In this document: positions 33,295 through 41,732 of the stretch, piece after piece
Position numbering within the stretch: the stretch's first letter is position 1
Layout of the letters: each line of letters starts with the position of its first letter
Assembly: GCF_013870515.1 (NCBI RefSeq)
Contig: NZ_JACBXA010000018.1
Span: forward strand, 1 to 48,829
Length of the DNA stretch: 48,829 nt
Source of the DNA: Streptomyces albidus (ex Kaewkla and Franco 2022)
Lineage (GTDB): Bacteria; Actinomycetota; Actinomycetes; Streptomycetales; Streptomycetaceae
Direction: 5' to 3'
The notes under the pieces: generated by a model
What the model was told of the DNA's origin: nothing
Seen by the model: the letters and a program-made list of their open reading frames with translations, nothing else
Databases searched by the model: none
Position numbers and translations under genes: made by a program

Positions 33295-35457
33295 TCAGCG
33301 TGCGGGCAGGGGGCGCGTGGCGCGGGTGACGTCGTAGACGCCGGGGACGCGGCGCATGGCGCGCATCAGGTCCGGCAGCCCTGCCGCGTCCGGGAGTTGC
33401 AGCGTGTACGTGTGGAGGACGCGCTGCTCACGGGGCGGCTCGACATCGGCTGAGACGACCGCCGCGCCCTGCGCCGCGATGATCTCGGTCAGATCGGCGA
33501 GCAGGTGCGGGCGGCCCAGCGCCTCGGCGCGCAGCGTCACCCGGCATCCCGCGGCGCCCTGTTCCCAGCGCACAGGCACGGGGCGCCGCCCCGTGGACGT
33601 CATGCGGGTCACCGACTGGCAGCCGTCGCGGTGGACGGTGACGGTGCCGCCGCGGACCGCGAATCCGGTCACGGAGTCGGGCGGGACGGGCGTACAGCAT
33701 CGTGCGAGCCGCACGACGGCGTGCGGGTCGTCGGCCACGACGGAGGCGGCCGAGTGCGGGACGCTCGCCTCGTGGGCGGCACGCGGGACGGTGCTCACGC
33801 TCGCCTCCGCACGCCCGTCAGCGACATTGGCGGCCGCCGACGCCGCCGGGGCGAAGGCCCGGTGCGGGCCCTCGCCGATCAAGGCGGTGCCCGCGCCGAC
33901 TGTGGTCAACTCCGCCTCGGAAACGGGGGGATTGGCCGCAAGCCAGTGCCGGATGGCGATGCGGGCGGCCGGGGTACGGGCGTGCTGCAGCCACTCCGGC
34001 GAGGGGCCGGAGGGCGCGCTCGCGGCGGGCTCCAGGAACAGCTGGAGGGCGTCGCCGTCGCGCAGCACCGTGCTGAGGGCGGTCAGCCGCCCGTTGACGC
34101 GAGCGCCGATGCAGCGGTGGGCCGCCTCCCCGTAGCGCGCGTAGGCCGCGTCCACGCATGTCGCTCCGGCGGGCAGCGGGAGTGCGCCGCCGCTGGGCGC
34201 GGACGCGACTCCTGGCGAGGCGCAGTAGACGGTGATCTCGCGGTCCTGAGCGAGCTCGTCGCGCAGCTCCGCCCAGAAGGTCTCCGTGTCGGTGGCGTGG
34301 CTCTGCCACTCCAGGAGGCGCGAGAGCCAGCCGGGCCCGCCCGGCTCGGCGGCGCCCTCGTTCTCCGCGGCCTGGGCTCCGTGCGGATCGCCGAGCGCGA
34401 TGACTCCGGCCTCCGCGATGCGGTGCATCTGCCTTGTACGTACGAGGACTTCGGCCACCCTGCCCTCTTCGTCCGCGAAAGCGGTGTGCAGGGACTGGTA
34501 GAGGTTGAACTTCGGTGCGGCGATGAAGTCCTTGAACTCGGCCACGATCGGCGTGAAGCAGGTGTGCAGCTCCCCCAGGACGGCGTAGCAGTCCGCGTCC
34601 TCCTCGACCATGATCAGCAGTCGCCCGAAGTCGCAGGGCCCCAACTCGCCGCGTTTCAGGCGCAGTCGGTGGACGGAGACGGTGTGCCGCGGCCGGATGA
34701 GGACCTGCGCGACGATTCCCGCCTCGCGCAGCACGTGCCGTACGGACGTCGCCACGCCGGTGAGGGGGTCGGGCTGCTCGACGTGCTCGGCGATCAACTC
34801 GCGGGCGAGCGCGTGCTCTTCGGGGTGGAGGATGGCGAAGACCAGATCCTCCAGCTCGGACTTGAGCGCCTGTACGCCCAGGCGCTCCGCGAGCGGAATC
34901 AGGACGTCCCGTGTCACCTTGGCGATGCGGACCTGCTTCTCGGGGCGCATGACGCCGAGGGTGCGCATGTTGTGCAGCCGGTCGGCGAGCTTGATCGACA
35001 TCACGCGGACGTCGTTGCCGGTGGCCACGAGCATCTTGCGGAAGGTCTCGGGCTCCGCCGCGGCGCCGTAGTCGACCTTCTCCAGCTTGGTGACGCCGTC
35101 GACCAGGTAGCTGACCTCTTCGCCGAACTCCTTGCGCACCTGCTCAAGCGTGACGTCCGTGTCCTCGACGGTGTCGTGGAGCAGGGATGCCGTCAACGTG
35201 GTGGTCTCCGCGCCCAGTTGGGCGAGCAGCAGGGTGACGGCCAGGGGGTGCGTGATGTAGGGGTCGCCGCTTTTGCGCATCTGGCCGCGGTGCGAGGACT
35301 CGGCCAGGACGTAGGCCCGGCGCAGCGCAGCAAGATCAGCCTGCGGGTGGTGCGCCCGGTGGACCTTCGCGACGTGCTCCATGGCGTCGGGGAGGCCGTC
35401 GCGCCGGGGCGCCTGCCCCAGCAGGGCCGCGTGACTGAGCCTTCGCAGACTCCTCAT
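33295..35457 (-). CDS. rshA: RelA/SpoT homologue, second long RSH (RshA type)
   Basis: A 720-residue protein with the long RSH layout. The HD hydrolase (HRGQMRKSGDPYITHPLA, then LLHDTVEDTD) looks intact. The synthetase region has FKDFIAAPKFNLYQSLHT but weaker flanks: IRPRHTVSVHRL, CDFGRLLIMVEE, and EVLVRTRQMHRIAEAG where RelA has ELQIRT and an HW pair. A TGS-like segment (ITVYCASPG), the ARCCTPVP.D conserved-Cys motif and a C-terminal ACT domain (LADLTEIIAAQGAAVVSAD) follow. It should degrade (p)ppGpp and may synthesise it weakly. The main Streptomyces relA lies elsewhere, next to apt. ATG 35457 follows GGGAGG at 5 nt. Confidence 0.88.
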   Translation of the reverse strand: MRSLRRLSHAALLGQAPRRDGLPDAMEHVAKVHRAHHPQADLAALRRAYVLAESSHRGQMRKSGDPYITHPLAVTLLLAQLGAETTTLTASLLHDTVEDTDVTLEQVRKEFGEEVSYLVDGVTKLEKVDYGAAAEPETFRKMLVATGNDVRVMSIKLADRLHNMRTLGVMRPEKQVRIAKVTRDVLIPLAERLGVQALKSELEDLVFAILHPEEHALARELIAEHVEQPDPLTGVATSVRHVLREAGIVAQVLIRPRHTVSVHRLRLKRGELGPCDFGRLLIMVEEDADCYAVLGELHTCFTPIVAEFKDFIAAPKFNLYQSLHTAFADEEGRVAEVLVRTRQMHRIAEAGVIALGDPHGAQAAENEGAAEPGGPGWLSRLLEWQSHATDTETFWAELRDELAQDREITVYCASPGVASAPSGGALPLPAGATCVDAAYARYGEAAHRCIGARVNGRLTALSTVLRDGDALQLFLEPAASAPSGPSPEWLQHARTPAARIAIRHWLAANPPVSEAELTTVGAGTALIGEGPHRAFAPAASAAANVADGRAEASVSTVPRAAHEASVPHSAASVVADDPHAVVRLARCCTPVPPDSVTGFAVRGGTVTVHRDGCQSVTRMTSTGRRPVPVRWEQGAAGCRVTLRAEALGRPHLLADLTEIIAAQGAAVVSADVEPPREQRVLHTYTLQLPDAAGLPDLMRAMRRVPGVYDVTRATRPLPAR

Positions 35458-35690
35458 GGGCACCTCCCGCTGACGCGATCCCCCGGCTGGGGCCCGGGTC
35501 TGCGATGGTACCGATCTCAGGACACGCTGATGACCGGGTCCCGCCCAGCGTGAAACGGATCACCTGATCGAGGGACGTTTGAGCGCACGGGAGTTCGCGA
35601 GGTTGCGCATGCGCCGACTGTTCTGACGGGACGTCCGGCCGGTGTTCGAGCCCTCGGGTCGAAGGCTCCGCCGTACTTACGCGTGCAGGG

Positions 35691-36560
35691 TTACGCGTGC
35701 AGCCAGACGGGGTCGACGACGCCTTCGGCGACGATCACGGCCGGTCCGGTCATCTCGACATCGCCGTCGGTCCGTTCGGTGATCACCAGCCGGCCGCCGG
35801 GCACATCGACGGTGTACGTCGCGGGAGCACCGTCGACCGCCGGGTCGAGGCCGTCGCGCCGCGCCGCCGCGACCATCACCGCACAGGCTCCCGTACCGCA
35901 GGAGCGGGTCTCACCGGAACCTCGCTCGTGCACCCGCATGGCGACGTGGCCAGGGCCGCGGTCGACGACGAACTCGACGTTCGTGCCATGCGGATAGGCC
36001 GCCGCCGGCTCCACCTCAGGAGCGTCCAAGAGGCGGCCGGCGTGGGCGAGTTCACCGACGAAGACGACTGCGTGGGGGTTGCCCATGCCGACGTGGAGCG
36101 CCGGCCAGTTGCGTTCGCCGACGCGCACGGTGACGTCGCCGCCGGGGATCTCGGCGGGCCCCATCGCGACGGTGATCTCTCCGCTGTCCTCGGCCAGATG
36201 CGTACGCCGCACTCCCGCCCTGGTGGCGACGGCCACCTCTCCGGCCTTGGCCAGCCCCGCGCGCTCGAGATAGCGCACGAAGACGCGCACGCCGTTGCCG
36301 CACATCTCCGCGACCGAGCCGTCCGCGTTGCGGTAGTCCATGAACCACTCGGCGTCCCCGGCCATGTGCCGCGCCTCCGGGTGAGCCGCCGAGCGCACCA
36401 CGCGCAGCAGCCCGTCCCCGCCGATGCCCGCCCGCCGGTCGCACAGCCGCGCGACGGTCTCCCGGGACAGCTCGAGCAGGCCGTCCGGGTCGGGGAGGAT
36501 CACGAAGTCGTTCTCGGTGCCGTGCCCCTTGAGGAACGGCACGGGCTGTGCGCTGGTCAT
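35691..36560 (-). CDS. dapF: diaminopimelate epimerase
   Basis: A 289-residue protein. DapF converts LL- to meso-diaminopimelate for lysine synthesis and peptidoglycan. The two catalytic Cys are visible as Cys87 (EMCGNGVRV) and Cys221 (RSCGTGAC), with GIGGDG, GNPHAVVF and HGTNVEFV in the expected places. TACGAT ends 7 nt before ATG 36560, with GAGGG inside the gap, so the mRNA is probably leaderless or has a very short leader. rshA is upstream of the 227-bp gap at its 3' side. Confidence 0.95.
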   Translation of the reverse strand: MTSAQPVPFLKGHGTENDFVILPDPDGLLELSRETVARLCDRRAGIGGDGLLRVVRSAAHPEARHMAGDAEWFMDYRNADGSVAEMCGNGVRVFVRYLERAGLAKAGEVAVATRAGVRRTHLAEDSGEITVAMGPAEIPGGDVTVRVGERNWPALHVGMGNPHAVVFVGELAHAGRLLDAPEVEPAAAYPHGTNVEFVVDRGPGHVAMRVHERGSGETRSCGTGACAVMVAAARRDGLDPAVDGAPATYTVDVPGGRLVITERTDGDVEMTGPAVIVAEGVVDPVWLHA

Positions 36561-36567
36561 GCCCTCG

Positions 36568-36573
36568 ATCGTA
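36568..36573 (-). promoter_or_regulatory. -10 TACGAT for a leaderless dapF
   Basis: TACGAT on the - strand ends 7 nt before ATG 36560. No good -35 is seen at 17-18 bp. Confidence 0.45.
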
Positions 36574-36612
36574 CGGGAGCGGGGGCGAGCCCCACCCGTC
36601 GAGCCCTCTGCG

Positions 36613-37254
36613 TCAGCGCAGCCTGGCGACGCGCCAGATCGCGAGGAGGGCGACGGTGCCGACGATCACCGCGTAGAGCAGGACCACCCGCCAGTCCGGG
36701 CGCTCGCCCGAGCCCCGGGCGGGCAGCCCCGGCCAGGTCAGACCCACTCGCCGGGCGGCCATCACGCCCCAGCCCGCCGCGCAGCTGCAGATCAGCAGGC
36801 CCAGCATCGAGACGACCGCGCCCGTGCCGCCGCCGGGCTCGAAGGCCAGGGGGAAGGCGAACATGAGCGAGCCGAGCGTGCCCAGCCCCACGATGGGGGC
36901 GAGCTGCCACAGCCGCAGCTTTCGCGGGGGGCGCAGTTCGTGTGGCTCGACGGAGCTCTCGTCGTCGGAGACGGAGGACGGATTCCCGTCCTCGGAGACC
37001 TCGGCCGGGTCCTCGTCGTCGGAGAAGTCGGCTGCGCTCACATCGTCCGCAGGGGGCTCGTCGAAATCTGTGGCGCCGTCGCCGTCGCCGCCGGTGTCCG
37101 GGCTGCCGTCGGCCACGGCTCCGCCGTTGCCGTTGGGGACGCGCCCCGCGGGATCGTCAAGATCCGCGAAGTCCTCGATGCGCCCGACGGACCCGCCGAG
37201 ACGCTCGACTTCGTCGACTGCGGTCTCGTCATTGTCACGAGGGCCGGCCTCCAT
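36613..37254 (-). CDS. membrane protein with long acidic N-terminal domain
   Basis: A 213-residue protein. Residues 1-100 are Asp/Glu/Gly/Ser-rich and probably disordered. Three hydrophobic segments follow: LAPIVGLGTLGSLMFAFPLA, VVSMLGLLICSCAAGWGVM and VVLLYAVIVGTVALLAIW. The cytoplasmic loop holds basic residues. I do not recognise a function; similar proteins lie between dapF and miaA in other Streptomyces, from memory. ATG 37254 lies about 10 nt after GGGAGG; a GTG two codons earlier is possible. dapF follows after 52 bp and may be read through. Confidence 0.7.
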   Translation of the reverse strand: MEAGPRDNDETAVDEVERLGGSVGRIEDFADLDDPAGRVPNGNGGAVADGSPDTGGDGDGATDFDEPPADDVSAADFSDDEDPAEVSEDGNPSSVSDDESSVEPHELRPPRKLRLWQLAPIVGLGTLGSLMFAFPLAFEPGGGTGAVVSMLGLLICSCAAGWGVMAARRVGLTWPGLPARGSGERPDWRVVLLYAVIVGTVALLAIWRVARLR

Positions 37255-37631
37255 CGCCACCCGCCCTCCCAACTACGCCTGCAGGCTCCGAACGATGGTC
37301 GATGATGGCATGCCGGACTACCCGCGACCGACGCGCAGGGCGTCCCGATGCCATCACGTGATCAGGCTGTGACCGGCCGTTCCGCCCTCCAGAACGAACC
37401 TGGCGATCACCAGCACGGCAGCGTTTCGGTGCGGTCGCCAATGGGTGTCATCGGTCGTTTCCGGTCACCCTCTCACGGCCCGGAGACGGCCCTGAACAGC
37501 GGGAGTCCCCCGGGCCCCGGGCGTGCCGGGTGCGGGGTGGTGGCTCGATGACGCCTGTTCTCTTCGACAGACAACCCAGCACTCGCTCGTGGCCCTGTGG
37601 CTCCAGCCTGCCGTCCGTGATCAGGGCGAGT
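37255..37631. other. 377-bp intergenic stretch, little recognised
   Basis: No credible gene. It contains the 10-bp palindrome ATCACGTGAT (37353-37362) and a G+C-rich run with CCCGGG repeats (37506-37530) that could fold. The 12-mer TCACGTGATCAG here (37354-37365) recurs once at the miaA start (40890-40901). Confidence 0.5.
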
Positions 37632-38777
37632 TCAGACGTCGGAGCGGGAGCGTCGGCTCCGGCGGGCTTCCCGGAGGGGTGCGCCGGCACGGTGCAGGCT
37701 CCCGAGCGCCTGCCGGTAGGACGTGAGGAGCCCCGTCTCCAGATACTCCACGCCCGCCTCTGCGCAGTACTGTCGGACGATGGGTTGCGCCTTGCGCAGC
37801 TGCGGACTCGGCATGCTCGGGAAGAGGTGGTGCTCGATCTGGTGGTTGAGCCCGCCCAGTGCGATGTCCGTGAACCACCCGCCGCGTACGTTGCGTGAGG
37901 TGAGCACCTGACGGCGCAGGAAGTCCGGGCGGCTCGTGCCCGTGATCGTCGGCATGCCTTTGTGGTTGGGGGCGAAGATGGAGCCCAGGTACAGACCGAA
38001 GAGGCACTGGTGGACCGCCAGGAAGAGCAGAGCCATGCTCGGGGGAAGCACCAGGAACAGCGCCGTCAGGTAGAGACCGAAGTGCGCGAACAGCATGGTC
38101 CCTTCGACTCCCCGCCGTTTCACTGACCGGTTCCGAAGGGCCCTGACTCCGGAGACGTGCAGGTTGAAGCCCTCCAGGGCGAGCAGCGGGAAGAACAGGG
38201 CGGCCTGTGAGCGCCCGATGAGTCGTGGCAGGCCCCTGGCGGTACGTGCCTGGTCCTGGGTCCACACCAGCAGGTCGGGGACGACGTCCGGGTCCAGCTC
38301 CTCGTGGTTGGGGTTGGCGTGGTGACGGGTGTGCTTGTCCTGCCACCAGCCGTAGCCCATTCCGATGCCCAGATTCCCGGCGATCCGTCCCACGCGGTCG
38401 CTCGCCCGGCGCCGGCGGAAGACCTGGCGGTGTGCCACGTCGTGTGCCACGAGGGCGGTTTGACCGAACACGAGCGCCAAGTACCCCGCCACCGCCAGGC
38501 TCCACCAGCTCTCGCCGACCACCAGGAAGGCTGCCCAGCCCAAGGTGTAGAGCGTGGCCACGAGCGTGATCCGCAGGGTGTAGTAGCCGGTCCGCCGGCG
38601 CATGAGACCCGCCGCCACGATCTGTTTCGACAACCGGGCGAAGTCACTGCCACCGGTGCGCGAGGCGGTGGCCGCCGCGGCGGGTGCCGCGACGGCGTGC
38701 GAAGTACGGGCGGACGGGTGCTCGGCACTGTCCAGGAGCCGGAAATCCTCAGGGGGGATGGACGGGTGAGCACTCAT
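37632..38777 (-). CDS. membrane fatty-acid desaturase
   Basis: A 381-residue integral membrane di-iron desaturase. The three His boxes are HDVAH (112-116), HTRHH (149-153) and HQIEHH near 306. Hydrophobic segments about 68-88, 92-110, 186-205 and 228-260 frame them. It inserts a double bond into acyl chains of membrane lipids, often in response to cold; the regiospecificity is unknown. A front-end-type HQIEHH box is present but no cytochrome b5 domain. ATG 38777 follows GAGGAGG at 6 nt. The last 25 residues are Arg-rich. Confidence 0.92.
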   Translation of the reverse strand: MSAHPSIPPEDFRLLDSAEHPSARTSHAVAAPAAAATASRTGGSDFARLSKQIVAAGLMRRRTGYYTLRITLVATLYTLGWAAFLVVGESWWSLAVAGYLALVFGQTALVAHDVAHRQVFRRRRASDRVGRIAGNLGIGMGYGWWQDKHTRHHANPNHEELDPDVVPDLLVWTQDQARTARGLPRLIGRSQAALFFPLLALEGFNLHVSGVRALRNRSVKRRGVEGTMLFAHFGLYLTALFLVLPPSMALLFLAVHQCLFGLYLGSIFAPNHKGMPTITGTSRPDFLRRQVLTSRNVRGGWFTDIALGGLNHQIEHHLFPSMPSPQLRKAQPIVRQYCAEAGVEYLETGLLTSYRQALGSLHRAGAPLREARRSRRSRSDV

Positions 38778-38860
38778 CAGATGCCTCCTCGGAGGAGGAA
38801 GGGGTCAGGGTCCGGGACGCCCTCCTGTGGGTTCAACAGTTGATCACGGGCAGCGTGCCG

Positions 38861-39127
38861 TCACTGGGAGCGGCTACGGCGCCGCCGCGCCGGGTGGCGG
38901 CCGCGACCGCCGTCACGGTTGTCGCGGCGAGCCCGTCCGCGCAGGACCGGAACGCGTACGGGGCGGATGCGACGGCCCTCCGTGGTCGGGCGCTCCTCGC
39001 CCGGCTGGTGATGTCCGTAGCGCATCGTCGCGAGCCGGCCCGCCTGTCTGTGGTGGAGCCGGCGGATGAAGATTGCTCCCAGGGCGCTCATCGCGAGGAT
39101 GATGCCCACGGTGATGAGCGTGTCCAT
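38861..39127 (-). CDS. small basic membrane protein
   Basis: An 88-residue protein with one N-terminal hydrophobic helix (MDTLITVGIILAMSALGAIF) followed by a strongly basic Arg-rich tail, giving a type-I-like topology with the tail probably cytoplasmic. The ATG lies 5 nt after the stop of the upstream DUF5994-like gene, so translation is probably coupled. GAGAG before the ATG may serve as ribosome binding site. I do not recognise the family. The basic tail could be partly a by-product of base composition. Confidence 0.55.
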   Translation of the reverse strand: MDTLITVGIILAMSALGAIFIRRLHHRQAGRLATMRYGHHQPGEERPTTEGRRIRPVRVPVLRGRARRDNRDGGRGRHPARRRRSRSQ

Positions 39128-39132
39128 GGCTC

Positions 39133-39708
39133 TCACACCTCGCAGGCGTGGGCAGGGACGGGAGCGCTCCGCGAAGTGGCTGGGGCCACCGGAGCGGGTC
39201 CGCCGTCGGACTCCCACCGCTCTTCCCGGGTCCGCTGCTCCGCGCTCCGGATCCGGGCGGTGTCGTCGGCTGCGACGAGCGCGCTCGCGGTGAGGCGGAG
39301 CCCGCTGTCGGTTGCGGCGGCCATCAGTCGGGCAGCCGTGGCGGCGTTCGCCTGCGGAGGTATCACCAGCAGGTCCCAGCGGCCGATGCGGTAGGACAGG
39401 AGCACAAGCTTGTGCGGGTCCTGCTCCTCCTTGAACCAGCCGATCTTGACCACATGGCCGGTGACCGGTACCTCGCGGGGGATGACCGGCCAGTGAGTGG
39501 GGTTCACTGAAACTCGCGTGATGCGTCCCCAACGGCGGTCCAACACGTCTGTGAGTGCGGGGAGTTCACGCAGAAGATTGCGGGAGCGGGGCCACCAGGC
39601 ACCGTCCAGGAGACCCCTCGGGGCGTCCTCTGCCTTCAGCGCGAGACGGACCGACGGCGTGGAATACGACTCGTGAATGAGCTGAGTGCGATCTGCGGTC
39701 ACGTGCAT
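39133..39708 (-). CDS. DUF5994-like protein
   Basis: About 191 residues from ATG 39708; starts at 39783 and 39849 are also in frame. The core LLDGAWWPRSRNLLRELPAL, DVLDRRWGRITRVSVNPTHW, GHVVKIGWFKEEQDPHKLVL and GRWDLLVIPP is characteristic of a Streptomyces family I recall as DUF5994. No signal peptide or membrane segment is visible; the C-terminal 40 residues are low-complexity. Function unknown. No convincing ribosome binding site precedes any start. It is coupled to the small membrane protein gene downstream. Confidence 0.75.
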   Translation of the reverse strand: MHVTADRTQLIHESYSTPSVRLALKAEDAPRGLLDGAWWPRSRNLLRELPALTDVLDRRWGRITRVSVNPTHWPVIPREVPVTGHVVKIGWFKEEQDPHKLVLLSYRIGRWDLLVIPPQANAATAARLMAAATDSGLRLTASALVAADDTARIRSAEQRTREERWESDGGPAPVAPATSRSAPVPAHACEV

Positions 39709-39936
39709 GACGCGTACCTGACTCGGGCCGGGGAGCGGCCCGGTGTCTTCAATCGCCAAGAACGGCACCGGCATGAGAACCGGTGCGCGGAATGCCCTCG
39801 GTGTCGCCAGTCTACCCACCGCGAGGCTCAACCGGCCTGCCGCCGTCAACGCCAGGAGCAGAGCGAGCTGTTGACGGATCCAAGGGTGTCGATTCCCACC
39901 CTGACCGTCATCCGCCCACGCACTTGCAGCACTTGG

Positions 39937-40893
39937 TCAGGCTGTGACCGCTTCTTCCAGCAAGGCCAGGGCCTTCCCGGTCAGTTCCGCCCGGTCGGCT
40001 TCCGCGCCACTGAGCCAGTGCACGCGGGGGTCGCGACGGAACCACGAGTCCTGCCGGCGGGCGAAGCGCTTCGTGGCGCGCACGGTCTCCTCGCGCGCTT
40101 CCTGATCGGTGCACTCCCCCGCGAGCATCGCAAGCACCTGCTGGTAACCCAGCGCACGCGATGCCGTACGGCCCGTGCGCAGCCCGGCCGCCTCCAGGGC
40201 GCGCACCTCCCCCACCAGTCCCGCCTCCCACATGCGGTCGACGCGAGCGGCGATCCGCTCGTCCAGCTCGGGGCGGGCGACGTCGACTCCGATCTGGACC
40301 GTCTCGTAGACCGCCTCGTGCCCCGGCAGGTTCGCCGTGAAGGGGCGGCCCGTGATCTCGATGACCTCCAGCGCGCGGACGATGCGCCGGCCGTTGCTGG
40401 GCAGGATGGCGCGGGCGGCCCCCGGATCGGCCTCCGCCAGGCGCATGTGCAGAACCCCCGAGCCGTGCTCTGCGAGCTCCTCCTCCAGGCGTGCGCGTAC
40501 GGAAGGGTCGGTGCCCGGGAAATCCATGGCGTCGATGGCGCCCCGCACGTAGAGCCCCGAGCCGCCCACGAGGACGGGCACCCTGCCCTCGGCGAGGAGC
40601 CTGTCGATCTCGGCGCGGGCGAGCCGCTGGTACTCGGCGACGCTGGCGGCGACGGTGACGTCCCAGATGTCCAGCATCTGGTGCGGGACGCCCTCACGCT
40701 CCTCGGGCGTGAGTTTCGCCGTACCGATGTCCATGCCGCGGTAGAGCTGCATCGAGTCCGCGTTGATCACCTCACCGCCCAGGTGCCGGGCGAGAGCGAC
40801 GCCGAGATCGGACTTCCCGGCAGCGGTGGGACCGACGACGGCGACGACCGGAGGGGCACTGCGGGGGGGCGGGGAGGGGGATGCGGCGTTCAC
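39937..40893 (-). CDS. miaA: tRNA dimethylallyltransferase
   Basis: A 318-residue protein. MiaA transfers a dimethylallyl group to A37 of tRNAs reading UNN codons; MiaB then methylthiolates it. The P-loop is GPTAAGKSD (about 21-29), followed by INADSMQLYRGMDIGTAK, VLVGGSGLYVRG, LPSNGRRIVRALEV and the C-terminal ATKRFARRQDSWFRRD. The best start is GTG 40893, with a GACACT -10-like hexamer 6 nt upstream and no ribosome binding site; the longer frame to 41304 runs into the divergent gene. miaB lies 2 kb away, outside the operon. Confidence 0.94.
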   Translation of the reverse strand: MNAASPSPPPRSAPPVVAVVGPTAAGKSDLGVALARHLGGEVINADSMQLYRGMDIGTAKLTPEEREGVPHQMLDIWDVTVAASVAEYQRLARAEIDRLLAEGRVPVLVGGSGLYVRGAIDAMDFPGTDPSVRARLEEELAEHGSGVLHMRLAEADPGAARAILPSNGRRIVRALEVIEITGRPFTANLPGHEAVYETVQIGVDVARPELDERIAARVDRMWEAGLVGEVRALEAAGLRTGRTASRALGYQQVLAMLAGECTDQEAREETVRATKRFARRQDSWFRRDPRVHWLSGAEADRAELTGKALALLEEAVTA

Positions 40894-40899
40894 GTGATC

Positions 40900-40905
40900 A
40901 GTGTC
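40900..40905 (-). promoter_or_regulatory. possible -10 GACACT for a leaderless miaA
   Basis: GACACT with an upstream TG (extended -10 form) ends 6 nt before GTG 40893. Weaker match than the other leaderless candidates here. Confidence 0.3.
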
Positions 40906-41074
40906 GCAAACCTCCCGCAGGCCCTCGAACCCCGAATGAGCGACGTGACGCTCACCCTCCGGGGTCGTTGCCTGTTGCGAGGGTTCCAGAGCCGATTTCC
41001 GGGACGGTGCGGGGAGGCGCTGCTTCCCCAGGGCGCCGGATCGCGGCCGCGTTAGTAAGGTCAGGAGTGTAGAT

Positions 41075-41308
41075 ATGGGCGTCTTTGCAAGACTTCTGCG
41101 CCGTTCTTCCGGCACACCGCGGGAGCCGGCCGCCGGCGCCGCCACGGCCCCTGAGGCCGCGGCGGGCGAGAAGGCGAAGGAAGAGGAGGGCAAGGCGGCG
41201 ACAGCCGGTACCGGGGACGGTTCCGAGGCTGAGGACGTCGGCATTCCGAAGCAGCAGTCCGCCGAGGAAGCAGCCGACAGCGAGGCCGCGGACGACGCCC
41301 GCAAGTGA
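41075..41308 (+). CDS. small acidic hypothetical protein
   Basis: A 77-residue protein with a basic, amphipathic N-terminus (MGVFARLLRRSS) and an Ala/Glu/Gly-rich acidic remainder including DVGIPKQQSAEEAADSEA. The N-terminus could touch membrane or RNA. Similar short proteins with an IPKQQS phrase near miaA are remembered from other Streptomyces. AGGAG lies 7 nt before the ATG. Function unknown. It is divergent from miaA and 41 bp upstream of the next small gene. Confidence 0.7.
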   Translation: MGVFARLLRRSSGTPREPAAGAATAPEAAAGEKAKEEEGKAATAGTGDGSEAEDVGIPKQQSAEEAADSEAADDARK

Positions 41309-41349
41309 ATGCCGCATCAGGCACACCGGACAGAAGGAAGGTGGCCACC

Positions 41350-41580
41350 ATGGGCTTCATGGACAAGGTCAAAGGGATGCTGAGCCAGCACAGCGACAAG
41401 ATGACCAAGGGTCTCGACAAGGCCGGTGAGATGGCCGATACGAAGACCAAGGGCAAGTACAGCAACCAGATCAAGACCGGTACCCAGAAGGCCAAGGATC
41501 AGGCCGACAAGCTCAGCGGCAAGGAAGGCGGCGAAGGCCGCGGAGGCAAGGGCCACGGGAAGGGCCCCGGCGGGTCCTGA
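41350..41580 (+). CDS. MT0933/Rv0909-type antitoxin-like small protein
   Basis: A 76-residue protein: GFMDKVKGMLSQHSDK, then GLDKAGEMADTKTKGKYSNQ and TQKAKDQADKLSG, followed by a Gly/Lys tail. This helical Lys/Asp pattern is that of the MT0933 antitoxin family. No toxin-like gene adjoins it, and many Streptomyces carry such orphans, so an antitoxin role is only by family name. ATG 41350 lies 8 nt after GAAGGAAGG; an in-frame start at 41305 is less likely. Confidence 0.8.
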   Translation: MGFMDKVKGMLSQHSDKMTKGLDKAGEMADTKTKGKYSNQIKTGTQKAKDQADKLSGKEGGEGRGGKGHGKGPGGS

Positions 41581-41632
41581 CGCTCCGCCCGGAGTACCTC
41601 CGCGACCGGCCTGAAGGCCGTGCGTCGCACAA

Positions 41633-41674
41633 GAGGGCGTGTGCCCACCGGATCACCGGTGGGTACACGCCCTC
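41633..41674. terminator. 19-bp hairpin with 4-nt loop
   Basis: Arms 41633-41651 and 41656-41674 pair over 19 bp with one G-T wobble and loop ATCA. It sits between the antitoxin-like gene (+) and the convergent dioxygenase-like gene (-). The strongest hairpin in the window. Confidence 0.85.
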
Positions 41675-41732
41675 AGGCGTCTCGCACCCGGGGAAGGTTC
41701 AACAGCCTTGCGTCACAGGCGGGTTCGTCGGG

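Noticed and set aside
33505-35553. 682-codon open frame on +
   Set aside because: It is antisense to the RSH gene, with composition typical of a shadow frame.
37500-37535. strong terminator in the CCCGGG-rich run
   Set aside because: Self-complementary pieces exist but no clean stem and loop of fixed register; not called.
39673-41055. 460-codon open frame on +
   Set aside because: It is antisense to miaA and the DUF5994-like gene; no motifs.
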